Positions 8,705 through 16,598 of a stretch of DNA of 64,000 nt are shown in pieces. The translations under genes and the position numbers were made by a program. Numbering within the stretch: the stretch's first letter is position 1; every line of letters starts with the position of its first letter. The stretch is from Mucilaginibacter_A sp965201005 (lineage in GTDB: Bacteria > Bacteroidota > Bacteroidia > Sphingobacteriales > Sphingobacteriaceae), in the NCBI RefSeq assembly GCF_965201005.1, contig NZ_OZ241747.1, positions 1,240,001 through 1,304,000 on the forward strand, read 5' to 3'. The notes under the pieces are model-generated. The model ran no database searches. It was not told where the DNA came from and saw only the letters and a list, made by a program, of their open reading frames with translations.

Positions 8705-8872
8705 GGGCCCGTTTAAATTTTCTTACAAAGTTTTATATGCTTCTTTTATCACCTGAAATCTGTCGGTTTATCATGTTTTTTTTCTATCGGCAACAAATAT
8801 AAATTCAAAATTTTACCCGATAAAAGAAGCATTTGTGTTTTTTTCAGATCGATAATACTTGCAAACAGCAAT
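8705..8872. mobile_element. MITE-like composite repeat (copy D, worn right end)
   Basis: The left end GGGCCCGTTTAAATTT resembles the GAGCCTGTTTAAATTT ends at 33955 and 63373. Inside are an inverted pair of the dispersed word (8737-8750 and 8819-8832) and a middle that matches the copy at 47.7 kb (CCTGAAATnT, TTTTTCTAT, GCAACAA, AAAATTTAC). The right end is only recognisable as AAACAGC near 8864-8871. It carries no coding capacity. Confidence 0.6.
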
Positions 8873-8934
8873 TAAATCAGCCAGGATTTCAATTCAGGCT
8901 GGTAAAAAATTAAATTCGGGTCATTTATTGATTA

Positions 8935-9488
8935 TGCAGACAGAAAAGCAAAAAATGCTCAACGGCAATCTTTATAACGCGGCCGATACAGAACTTGTAA
9001 ATGAAAGAAGAAAAGCCAGGTTGCTTTTAAAACAACTCAACGGATCAAGCGATGACGGACAGAACCTGCGGCAGGAAATATTAATGGAATTGATCCCTGA
9101 CCAGGGCTTGGATTTTTGGGTAGAACCTCCTTTTTACTGTGATTACGGCAGCAATATAATTGTTGGCGATAAAGTTTTCTTTAATTTTAACTGTATCGTT
9201 TTGGATGTGATGCAGGTTATTATAGGAAATAATGTTTTATTTGGCCCTGGCGTCCAACTTTATACGGCTACACATCCGATGGATTATCAGGAAAGGGCAT
9301 CGGGCTTGGAGTTTGCAAAACCCATCACTATTGGCTCAGATGTTTGGATCGGCGGCGGCGCAGTTATATGTCCGGGCGTTACAATTGGTGATCGCTGCGT
9401 AATCGGGGCAGGCAGTGTGGTAACAAAAAACATTGCCGCAGATACTTTCGCAGCAGGTAATCCTTGCAAACCAATAAAGCGTTTATAA
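8935..9488 (+). CDS. Maltose/galactoside O-acetyltransferase family protein
   Basis: A 184-residue left-handed beta-helix acetyltransferase. The N-terminal MQTEKQKMLNGNLYNAADTEL is the Mac domain of maltose acetyltransferase-type enzymes. Hexapeptide repeats follow (VGDKVFF, IGNNVLFGPGV, IGSDVWIGGGA, ICPGVTIGDRCVIGAGS), ending AAGNPCKPIKRL. Family members transfer acetyl from acetyl-CoA to sugar hydroxyls; the active-site His lies in TATHPMD. The start at 8935 matches family N-termini; the longer frame from 8859 would begin inside the composite repeat. Confidence 0.88.
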
Positions 9489-9579
9489 CAAAAACAGGTT
9501 TTCGGGTTTATGCTTCAATAAAATAAATTTTTAAAAAGGGCATTCACAAAATAGTCACGCCCGAAACCCGGGCGGGACT

Positions 9580-9607
9580 CCAATTTTATACCGATAAAAA
9601 CAGCATC
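9580..9607 (+). repeat. Full dispersed repeat unit, AC allele
   Basis: CCAATTTTATACC followed by GATAAAAACAGCATC (core 9593-9607). The same left flank precedes the GA-allele copy at 17803. The final bases overlap the stop codon region of the aminotransferase gene. Confidence 0.85.
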
Positions 9608-10799
9608 AACTCAATTTCCCTAACGCTTTTTTAATCCGTTTCATGGCTTCAATCAGTTTATCTTCGGCAGCAGCGTAAGATAAACGGATGCAATTATCAT
9701 CACCAAAAGAATCGCCGCCAACCGTTGCCACATGCGCTTCCTCCAACAGATAAATAGAAAGTTCGGCTGCATCAGCATAAGTTTTTCCGTTGTATTGTTT
9801 GCCAAAATACGCGCTCACGTCCGGGAAAAAGTAAAAAGCCCCATCCGGCAAATTCACTTTCAGGTTCGGGATTTCCTTCAGCAAACCATAAACCAGATCA
9901 CGGCGTTTTTTAAACTCCACACGCATGGCTTCCACACTTTCCAAACCACCTTCCAGCGCAGCCGTACCGGCTTTTTGGGTGATGGAGCAAGTGCCCGAAG
10001 TAATCTGTCCCTGCAATTTATCGCAGGCCGTAGCAATTTCTTTGTTGGAAGCCGTGTAACCGATTCTCCAGCCAGTCATCGCGTAAGCTTTAGAAAAACC
10101 GTTGATGATAATCACACGGTCTTTCACCGATGCAAACTGCGCAATCGATTCATGCTTAGGCAGATAACTGATGTGTTCATAAATCTCGTCAGACATGATG
10201 TATATCTGAGGATATTTCTCAAATACTTTTACTAAACCAGCCAGTTCATCCTTGCTGTAAACACTGCCCGTTGGGTTGCAGGGCGAAGAAAACATAAACA
10301 GCTTTGATTTTGGCGTAATCGCCGCTTCCAGTTGCTCGGGCGTAATTTTAAAATCCTGCTCTGCCGTAGCTTGTACAAAAACCGATTCACCTTCCGCCAG
10401 TTTCACTACTTCCGAATACGAAACCCAGTATGGCGTCGGGATAATCACCTCATCGCCAGGGTTTACCAAACACAAAACGGCGTTGGCAATAGCTTGCTTG
10501 GCACCTGTAGAAACCACAATTTCCGAAGCATCGTAGTCCAGATTATTTTCTACTTTTAACTTGTTGGCAATTGCTTTGCGCAAATCCGGGTAACCGGCAA
10601 CGGGCGTGTAATACGTAAAATTTTTGTCCATCGCTGTTTTTGCGGCAGCTTTTATATGTTCCGGCGTGTGGAAATCCGGTTCGCCAAAACTCAAACTGAT
10701 CACATCCACACCTTTTGCAGCCAGTTCGCGGCCCATTTTGGCCATTTTTATCGTGGCAGATTCTGACAGATTATTGATACGGTCGCTTAAAATATTCAT
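9606..10799 (-). CDS. aspC: Pyridoxal-phosphate aminotransferase, aspartate aminotransferase type
   Basis: A 397-residue class I/II aminotransferase (subgroup I-gamma type). Visible features are SFGEPDFHTPEHI near the N-terminus, the NPTGSVYS loop that binds substrate carboxylate, SDEIYEHISY with the PLP-pyridine Asp, and the Schiff-base lysine in FSKAYAMTGWRIGY. It transfers the amino group of aspartate (possibly also prephenate or aromatic acids) to 2-oxoglutarate. It is a single gene, divergent from the CDF exporter. The product name is safe at family level; the exact substrate is less so. Confidence 0.9.
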   Translation of the reverse strand: MNILSDRINNLSESATIKMAKMGRELAAKGVDVISLSFGEPDFHTPEHIKAAAKTAMDKNFTYYTPVAGYPDLRKAIANKLKVENNLDYDASEIVVSTGAKQAIANAVLCLVNPGDEVIIPTPYWVSYSEVVKLAEGESVFVQATAEQDFKITPEQLEAAITPKSKLFMFSSPCNPTGSVYSKDELAGLVKVFEKYPQIYIMSDEIYEHISYLPKHESIAQFASVKDRVIIINGFSKAYAMTGWRIGYTASNKEIATACDKLQGQITSGTCSITQKAGTAALEGGLESVEAMRVEFKKRRDLVYGLLKEIPNLKVNLPDGAFYFFPDVSAYFGKQYNGKTYADAAELSIYLLEEAHVATVGGDSFGDDNCIRLSYAAAEDKLIEAMKRIKKALGKLS

Positions 10800-10873
10800 C
10801 GTGATTGCTTTGTTGGCGGCAAATATAGAAATAACTTTAGGCCGATTTTGCCTTGTTATTTATATTTTTGTGC

Positions 10874-10888
10874 GATAAAAACAGCATC
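10874..10888 (+). repeat. Dispersed repeat copy touching a start codon
   Basis: GATAAAAACAGCATC, immediately followed by the GTG proposed as the CDF start. Confidence 0.85.
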
Positions 10889-11890
10889 GTGCAATTACAA
10901 AAAAGGATCATTCTTTACGCGTTGATAACGGGTTTCATCCTGATGATTGCCAAATTCACGGCTTATTTTATCACCGATTCCAACTTTATTTTATCTGATG
11001 CCGCCGAAAGTATTGTAAACGTTGTGGCCAGCACTTTTGCCTTTTTCAGTATTTGGTTTTCGGCCCGCCCGCGAGACATCAACCATCCTTACGGGCACGG
11101 CAAAGTAGAGTTTTTTTCCGTTTTTCTCGAAGGCGCGCTCATTATGGCGGCCGGTATCATCATCATTGTAAAATCCGTTTACAACCTTTTCAACCCGCAC
11201 GAAGTTCAGCAGTTAATCATCGGCGCGGTCATTATCGGCATAACCGGGGCCATTAACGGTGCACTTGGTTTTTACATGATCAAACAAGGCAAAAAAATGC
11301 TTTCGCTAACAATTGAAGCGGATGGCCGCCATTTAATTACCGATATGATCACCAGTTCCGGCCTCGTTGTCGGTTTGATATTGATTTATTTCACCAAAAT
11401 CCGGATGCTGGACAGTATTTTATCCATCGTTGTTGGCCTGTTCATCGTTTATTCGGCTTATAAATTAGTGCGCAAATCGGTTGCGGGTTTGATGGACGAA
11501 ACTGATTTTACCGTGGTAGATGACATCCTTAAGATTTTGAATGAAAACCGGAAGGCTGAATGGATCGACATACATAATATGCGCGCACAACGTTATGGTA
11601 ATGAGTTACATATCGATTGCCACATGACTTTGCCAAATTATTTCGATCTTACCAAAGTGCATCAGGAAGTATCCCTGACAGACCATATTGTGAACGGATC
11701 TGCCAAAATCAAAACCGAATTTTTTATCCATGCCGATCCCTGCGTCCCGCAATGCTGCTACTATTGCCGGATGCCGAACTGCCCGATCCGGTCTCATGAA
11801 AAAACGGAAGATTATTTGTGGGACATGGAACGCGTGGCCCAAAACAAAAAGCATTTCGCCACAGAAACCGTTACTGTTTTGCATGATTAA
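10889..11890 (+). CDS. Cation diffusion facilitator (CDF) metal exporter
   Basis: A 333-residue CDF transporter. The membrane part has about six helices, with the metal site HxxxD-like residues in FILSDAAESIVN and in the second pair (EADGRHLITDMITS). A cytoplasmic ferredoxin-like C-domain follows. CDF proteins exchange Zn, Fe, Mn or Cd for protons. The C-terminus has an unusual cysteine cluster, DPCVPQCCYYCRMPNC, that may sense or bind metal. Start: GTG at 10889 fits family N-termini; an ATG at 10853 would add residues encoded by the repeat. Confidence 0.85.
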   Translation: MQLQKRIILYALITGFILMIAKFTAYFITDSNFILSDAAESIVNVVASTFAFFSIWFSARPRDINHPYGHGKVEFFSVFLEGALIMAAGIIIIVKSVYNLFNPHEVQQLIIGAVIIGITGAINGALGFYMIKQGKKMLSLTIEADGRHLITDMITSSGLVVGLILIYFTKIRMLDSILSIVVGLFIVYSAYKLVRKSVAGLMDETDFTVVDDILKILNENRKAEWIDIHNMRAQRYGNELHIDCHMTLPNYFDLTKVHQEVSLTDHIVNGSAKIKTEFFIHADPCVPQCCYYCRMPNCPIRSHEKTEDYLWDMERVAQNKKHFATETVTVLHD

Positions 11891-11894
11891 AACC

Positions 11895-11909
11895 GATGCT
11901 TCTTTTACC
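11895..11909 (-). repeat. Dispersed repeat copy upstream of Nudix gene
   Basis: GATGCTTCTTTTACC followed by AGGTAAAATTT, the core plus AT-rich block; it ends about 11 bp before the Nudix start. Confidence 0.85.
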
Positions 11910-11920
11910 AGGTAAAATTT

Positions 11921-12373
11921 ATGCTGAAAAAATATCCTTTCAATGTACGCGTTTATGGTTTGCTGATAAGCCAAAACAACCAGCTTTTGATCAGCGATGA
12001 ACTGGAACACGGCATGTATTTTTCCAAGTTCCCGGGCGGCGGTTTGGAGTATGGCGAAGGTTTGATCGATGGCCTGAAGCGGGAATTTTTGGAGGAATGT
12101 TTTTTTGAGATCGAGATCGTCCGCCATTTTTACACCACGGATTTTTACCTCAAATCGGCTTTTGACGATACGCAGATCATCAGCATATATTACCTCGTAA
12201 AAAACCTGCTGCTCATAAATTTGCCCGTAAAAACAGTACCGTTTGATTTTGGCGAACGAACGGTTGACGGCATTTTTCAGTCTTTTCGCTGGATTGACCT
12301 GGATAAATTGAAAATTGAAGATGTCACCTTTCCGGCCGATCAAAAAGCCGTGGAATTATTGCTGAAACTATGA
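11921..12373 (+). CDS. Nudix hydrolase
   Basis: 150 residues with one Nudix box at residues 40-61: G40-x5-E46-x7-R54-E55-x2-E58-E59, with Phe at the last position where Gly is usual. It is metal-dependent and hydrolyses a nucleoside diphosphate linked to another moiety; the substrate is unknown. The stop overlaps the bioA start (ATGA at 12370), so it is translated with the biotin gene, though no biotin role is established. It might remove a damaged cofactor or nucleotide. Confidence 0.85.
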   Translation: MLKKYPFNVRVYGLLISQNNQLLISDELEHGMYFSKFPGGGLEYGEGLIDGLKREFLEECFFEIEIVRHFYTTDFYLKSAFDDTQIISIYYLVKNLLLINLPVKTVPFDFGERTVDGIFQSFRWIDLDKLKIEDVTFPADQKAVELLLKL

Positions 12374-13635
12374 ACTGGACCGAACGCGATCAGAAAATAA
12401 TCTGGCATCCATATACACAAATGCAAACCGCGCTGCCGCCAATCCCGATTGTGCGGGGCGAAGGTGCGTTGTTATTTGATGATAAAGGAAGAGCTTATCT
12501 GGATGCGGTTTCCTCCTGGTGGGTAAATATCCACGGACATGCGCATCCGTACATCGCCCAAAAAATTTTTGAACAGTTGAATACTTTAGAGCACGTAATT
12601 TTTGCAGGTTTTACGCACCCAAGTGCAGTTTTGCTGGCAGAAGGTTTGCTTTCGATCCTGCCGGATAATCAGCAAAAAGTATTTTATTCTGATAACGGTT
12701 CTACGGCGGTGGAAGTTGCGCTGAAAATGTGTATGCAGTTTTGGAGCAATCAGGGCAAACCGCGCACCAAAATTTTAGCCCTGAAAAATGCCTATCATGG
12801 CGATACTTTTGGGGCGATGTCGGTTAGTGCGCGTAGTGCTTTTACCGCTTCGTTTGATCCGTATTTGTTTCAGGTTGAGTTTATTGACTTGCCGAATGGG
12901 GATAATATCGAAGCACTGAAAGAGAAGTTATCGGCTATCAGCCATCAGCTTTCAGCTTTCATTTTTGAGCCTTTGGTGCAAGGTTCTGCCGGAATGCTGA
13001 TGTATGAAGCTAAGTATTTGGACGAATTGATGGCGCATTGCCGTAAAGAAAATATTTTAACCATTGCCGATGAGGTGATGACTGGCTTTGGCCGGACCGG
13101 AAAACGTTTTGCCTGCGATCATCTTACGGAAAAGCCTGACCTGATGTGTTTTAGCAAAGGGTTGACCGGCGGAACGATGCCGCTCGGGATCACCACCTGT
13201 ACCAACCGGATTTTTGAAGCTTTTTTATCAGAAGATAAACACAAAACGCTTTTTCACGGGCATTCTTTTACGGCAAATCCGGTAGCTTGTGCGGCGGCAC
13301 TGGCCAGTATGGAGCTTTTCCTTCAACCCAAAACCATTACAAACATCGAACGGATTTGCCGCCGTCACCAAATTTTTGCCGATAAAAACAGCATCAGCCC
13401 AAAACTGAAATCTATCCGCCAAACCGGGACAATTTTGGCAATGGAGTGGAATGTGGAAAGCGGAACATCGTATTTCAGCAACCTGCGCGATCGGCTTTAT
13501 CAGTTTTTCCTCGCTAAAAACATCATTTTAAGGCCATTAGGCAACATTATTTATTTTTTAACACCATATTGCATTACCGATGCGCAGCTGGACGAATTGT
13601 ATGCTGCTGTGGAAGATGCACTGGAAACTTTTTAA
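12370..13635 (+). CDS. bioA: Adenosylmethionine-8-amino-7-oxononanoate aminotransferase
   Basis: A 421-residue class III PLP aminotransferase that converts 8-amino-7-oxononanoate (KAPA) to 7,8-diaminopelargonate in biotin synthesis. Visible features are the N-terminal WHPYTQM and VSSWWVN of BioA, DEVMTGFGRTG, and the PLP lysine K263 in CFSKGLTGG. Two foreign-looking insertions occur: LSAISHQLSA (residues 187-196), encoded by a DNA segment also found at the end of bioF, and ADKNSIS (337-343), encoded by a complete AC-allele repeat unit at 13370-13395. It is translationally coupled to the Nudix gene and lies 3 bp before the di-iron gene. Confidence 0.93.
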   Translation: MNWTERDQKIIWHPYTQMQTALPPIPIVRGEGALLFDDKGRAYLDAVSSWWVNIHGHAHPYIAQKIFEQLNTLEHVIFAGFTHPSAVLLAEGLLSILPDNQQKVFYSDNGSTAVEVALKMCMQFWSNQGKPRTKILALKNAYHGDTFGAMSVSARSAFTASFDPYLFQVEFIDLPNGDNIEALKEKLSAISHQLSAFIFEPLVQGSAGMLMYEAKYLDELMAHCRKENILTIADEVMTGFGRTGKRFACDHLTEKPDLMCFSKGLTGGTMPLGITTCTNRIFEAFLSEDKHKTLFHGHSFTANPVACAAALASMELFLQPKTITNIERICRRHQIFADKNSISPKLKSIRQTGTILAMEWNVESGTSYFSNLRDRLYQFFLAKNIILRPLGNIIYFLTPYCITDAQLDELYAAVEDALETF

Positions 13636-13638
13636 TTT

Positions 13639-14259
13639 ATGGATACTCAAGCAATATTTTCGGCAATCGTTTCTCAACCAAAATTGCACGCCAGATGGTT
13701 AAATACGTTATCGCTGATGGAAAATACCGGCGCACGCAAAATTTCGGCCAGTGAAGATACCGAAACCGTAACTTACATTATTTTAAAACACGCCGCGGAA
13801 GAGCACCGCCACGCTTTCTACCTCAAAAAACAACTGGAAAAACTGGGTGAAAACCTGTGCCCAACTTATGCGCAGCAATATTTGCTGGCACCGCGCGAAA
13901 GTCGGTTTTATTTGAACCGTTTGGATGTGGAAGTTTGCCGCTATTTGAAAGTTGAACTTGGATTGAAAGGAAAAGAATTAAGGTTTGCAGCTTATTTATT
14001 GGTAACTTATGCCATCGAAGTTCGGGCGGATGAGTTGTATCCAATTTATCAGGAAGTTTTGACGGAAGCAGAAAGCAAAGTCAACGTTAAATCCATTATT
14101 TTGGAAGAAGAAGGGCACTTGGAAGAAATGCTGAATCAGCTACATCATTTTTCGCCGGATTGGGAAAAACATGCGGCAAAAGCAGTATCCATAGAAGCGG
14201 GATTGTACGCTAACTGGCTGAAAGGTTTGGAAAAAGAAATTTCAGTTTTGGTTGATTAA
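13639..14259 (+). CDS. Ferritin-like di-iron protein in the biotin locus
   Basis: I do not recognise a named family. The 206-residue, all-helical sequence has the ligand spacing of a ferritin-like carboxylate-bridged di-iron site: E28, E55-x-x-H58, E127, E157-x-x-H160 (Glu, ExxH, Glu, ExxH on four helices). There is no signal peptide. It starts 3 bp after bioA, so it is almost certainly co-transcribed with it. Proteins of this fold are oxygenases, oxidases, desaturases or iron stores. Given the context, and since bioC/bioH are not in the window, a role in making or freeing the pimeloyl chain is conceivable but is only inference. Confidence 0.65.
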   Translation: MDTQAIFSAIVSQPKLHARWLNTLSLMENTGARKISASEDTETVTYIILKHAAEEHRHAFYLKKQLEKLGENLCPTYAQQYLLAPRESRFYLNRLDVEVCRYLKVELGLKGKELRFAAYLLVTYAIEVRADELYPIYQEVLTEAESKVNVKSIILEEEGHLEEMLNQLHHFSPDWEKHAAKAVSIEAGLYANWLKGLEKEISVLVD

Positions 14260-14306
14260 GCTGATTTTTTCATTTTAACGATAGGAATACTTTTTATCAA
14301 TCGGCA

Positions 14307-14331
14307 TAATTTATACCCATAAAAGAAGCAT
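14307..14331 (+). repeat. Dispersed repeat unit between convergent biotin genes
   Basis: CATAATTTATACC followed by CATAAAAGAAGCATT, with the AT-rich flank intact. It lies between the convergent di-iron gene and bioD. Confidence 0.85.
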
Positions 14332-14380
14332 TGCACTTTGATGAAGATTTTGTTCTGCGTTGGAAATGAGTAACTTAGCG

Positions 14381-14950
14381 TTAACTTTCTATCCAATCCA
14401 AATATTCATAACGCAATTCGGGATAACGCTTTCTGATCAGACTTTCTGAATATGCTTCTTTTAGCCCATTAAAAACAACACGGTTAATGGGCAGCTTCCG
14501 GCTTTTCAAAACCTCAATAGAAAGCAACGTATGGTTGATGCTGCCCAGATAATGCATCACTACCAAAACCACTTCAGCTTGTAGTTTTTCAATCAAATCG
14601 ATCATCAAAAAATCATCGTTTAGCGGAACCATCAGGCCGCCGGCACCTTCCACAATCAACTGGTTTTGTGTTTTTGGCAGAACAAACTGCTGCGGATCAA
14701 TCATCAAACCATCCAGTTCGGCCGATTTATGCGGAGAAAATGGCTGTGTTAAACGATAAGTTTCGGGATGAAAAACCGATTGATCATTTTTGACCAAACT
14801 TCTCACTTTCATCGTATCGCTTGCGTCCAGATCGCCGGATTGAACCGGTTTCCAGTAATCGGCCTGCAAACTTTCTACCAAATGCGCCGAAACTTGGGTT
14901 TTGCCAACGCCGGTGCCAATGCCTGTTATAAAAAGTGGTTTTTGGTTCAT
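14381..14950 (-). CDS. bioD: Dethiobiotin synthetase
   Basis: 189 residues. The N-terminal P-loop GIGTGVGKT (residues 10-18) and KPVQSGD, then VEGAGGLMVPL in the middle, are diagnostic of BioD. It uses ATP and CO2 to close the ureido ring of 7,8-diaminopelargonate. The start is MNQKPLFITG, 10 nt after the bioF stop; a longer frame to 14977 would overlap bioF. The protein is short for BioD (usually about 210-225). A repeat copy at 14452-14465 encodes LKEAYS near the C-terminus. Confidence 0.93.
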   Translation of the reverse strand: MNQKPLFITGIGTGVGKTQVSAHLVESLQADYWKPVQSGDLDASDTMKVRSLVKNDQSVFHPETYRLTQPFSPHKSAELDGLMIDPQQFVLPKTQNQLIVEGAGGLMVPLNDDFLMIDLIEKLQAEVVLVVMHYLGSINHTLLSIEVLKSRKLPINRVVFNGLKEAYSESLIRKRYPELRYEYLDWIES

Positions 14951-14960
14951 GGTTTTTAGT

Positions 14961-16103
14961 TCATTGCTGATAGCCAATTGCTGAAAGTTGGTGGCTGATA
15001 GCTAAACTCAATGTTGCGACCTCTTCTTTTGTATTAAAAGTATGGATGCAAATACGCAATCTTTCTTTGCCTATTGGAACGGTCGGGCTTAAAATTGCAC
15101 GCACATCAAAACCGTTTTTTTGCAGATGATCGGCTATTTGTTTTGCTGTCGCATTTCCGGGAACGAGGATAGATTGAATTGCACTGTTACTTGGGATCAG
15201 TTGAAAGACATGCTGTTTTTGCAACTCTTTTTTAAACAACGCAATTAAATTTTGTAGTTTATTTTGTGTTGAAGCAGCTTCTTGTAACAACTGATAAGCC
15301 ATTTTCGTAGTTACCAATTGATGAAAACTTGGGGCAGTTGTATAAATAAAAGAGCGTGCAAAGTTAACGAGGTAATTGCGCAAATTATCACTTCCTAAAA
15401 CAATTGCACCATGCGAGCCCAACGCTTTTCCGAAAGTAACCGTGCGCGCAAATACCTGATTTTGCAAGTTTAAACTTTGTACCAAACCTGCACCAAAAAC
15501 ACCGGTTGCATGTGCTTCATCTACAATTAAATTTGCATTATATTTTTGTGTGAGCCTGATAATTTCGAGCAGCGGTGCTTCGTCGCCATCCATTGAATAC
15601 ACACTTTCTACCGCAATATAAATATTCCCTTTCGCATGTTTTAATTTCTTTTCCAGATCATCTAAATCATTGTGTTTGAAGGAATAACGATTGGCCAAAC
15701 TCAGCGTTGCACCATCAATAATGCAGGCGTGGATTAATTTATCGGTAATAATCGTATCGCCGCGTTGCGGCAGCGAAGCAAACAAACCCAGGTTGGCATC
15801 ATATCCTGAATTGAAAATCAAACCAGCTTCCGCCTGATGAAAGCTGGCAATTTGCTGCTCCAGTTCTTCTGCAAAAACGGTGTTTCCGGACAATAATCTT
15901 GATCCGCCCGAACCGTTTAAACAATCCGGATATTTGCTGATCTCTGCTTCAACCAAAGCTTTTAACTTTTCTGACCGGGCAAAACCCAAATAATCATTTG
16001 AACAAAAATCAATTAAACCGGATGCTGTTTTTAGCACCCTAAAATTGTTGTCCAGCTTTCGCTGCGCTAATTTTTGCTGAATGAAATTTTCTGCTTTGTT
16101 CAA
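14961..16103 (-). CDS. bioF: 8-amino-7-oxononanoate synthase
   Basis: A 380-residue alpha-oxoamine synthase that joins pimeloyl-thioester and alanine. Features are FCSNDYLGFA, GSGGSRLLSG, VDEAHATGVFG and the PLP lysine K226 in TFGKALGSHG. The C-terminal tail LAISHQLSAIGYQQ is encoded by a repeat shared with bioA. A complete AC-allele unit (16021-16047, GATGCTGTTTTTAGC plus ACCCTAAAATT) encodes VLKTASG at residues 23-29, next to the family start of the fold. It is the first gene of bioF-bioD, convergent with bioA and the di-iron gene. Confidence 0.94.
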   Translation of the reverse strand: MNKAENFIQQKLAQRKLDNNFRVLKTASGLIDFCSNDYLGFARSEKLKALVEAEISKYPDCLNGSGGSRLLSGNTVFAEELEQQIASFHQAEAGLIFNSGYDANLGLFASLPQRGDTIITDKLIHACIIDGATLSLANRYSFKHNDLDDLEKKLKHAKGNIYIAVESVYSMDGDEAPLLEIIRLTQKYNANLIVDEAHATGVFGAGLVQSLNLQNQVFARTVTFGKALGSHGAIVLGSDNLRNYLVNFARSFIYTTAPSFHQLVTTKMAYQLLQEAASTQNKLQNLIALFKKELQKQHVFQLIPSNSAIQSILVPGNATAKQIADHLQKNGFDVRAILSPTVPIGKERLRICIHTFNTKEEVATLSLAISHQLSAIGYQQ

Positions 16104-16169
16104 AACAAAATTTTGCGCTAAAATAAGAAAAGCGACACGAGGCCGCTTTTCAAAATCTAAAATCTAAAA

Positions 16170-16535
16170 TTATTTTTGGCCAGAACCGCCACCATTCTGC
16201 ATTCTGCTCATGCGCTCGGCCATCATTTTATCATAAGCTGCAGACTGATCTGCAGTTAAAACAGCTTTGATTTTGGGCATCATCATTTGCCTTACAGACA
16301 TCATCCCCTGGCGCATCACATCACGATCACCATTGGCAGCCGTTCTGATACTGTCCATTTTGGTGCTTTGCATCTGCATAATAGAAGTGATTTTTGAGGT
16401 TTGATCATCACTTAACTTCAGTTGTGTTTGCAATTGTTTGGCCTGTTCTTCCGGTGTTCTTCGTTGTCCGCCTTGTGCCTTGCTCAAAGTGGTTATGCCT
16501 GCTACAAAGCAAAGCATCAAAATTATTTTTTTCAT
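16170..16535 (-). CDS. Secreted Spy/CpxP-like LTxxQ-type protein
   Basis: 121 residues from MKKIILML. The signal peptide is followed by a helical, Gln/Met-rich protein with two LTxxQ-like motifs (LKLSDDQTSKI and AVLTADQSAAY) as in periplasmic Spy/CpxP chaperones. It probably acts in the periplasm as a small holdase-like protein; function is not established for Bacteroidota members. The upstream in-frame Met at 16571 is rejected because the signal peptide starts at 16535. Confidence 0.75.
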   Translation of the reverse strand: MKKIILMLCFVAGITTLSKAQGGQRRTPEEQAKQLQTQLKLSDDQTSKITSIMQMQSTKMDSIRTAANGDRDVMRQGMMSVRQMMMPKIKAVLTADQSAAYDKMMAERMSRMQNGGGSGQK

Positions 16536-16598
16536 GTTTTTAAGTTTTGGTTTATAGGATAAAGATAACATCCTATAGTTTAACTCAAAACTTGTAAC

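Noticed and set aside
8859..8934. Upstream extension of the maltose-type acetyltransferase
   Set aside because: The added residues come from the composite repeat; family N-termini start at the ATG at 8935.
11606..12343. 245-residue minus-strand frame over the CDF and Nudix genes
   Set aside because: It spans two well-supported genes in the opposite direction and shows no recognisable domain.
12370..16103. A BirA operator upstream of the biotin genes
   Set aside because: I could not find the paired TTGTAAACC/GGTTTACAA-type site near bioF or the Nudix-bioA unit.
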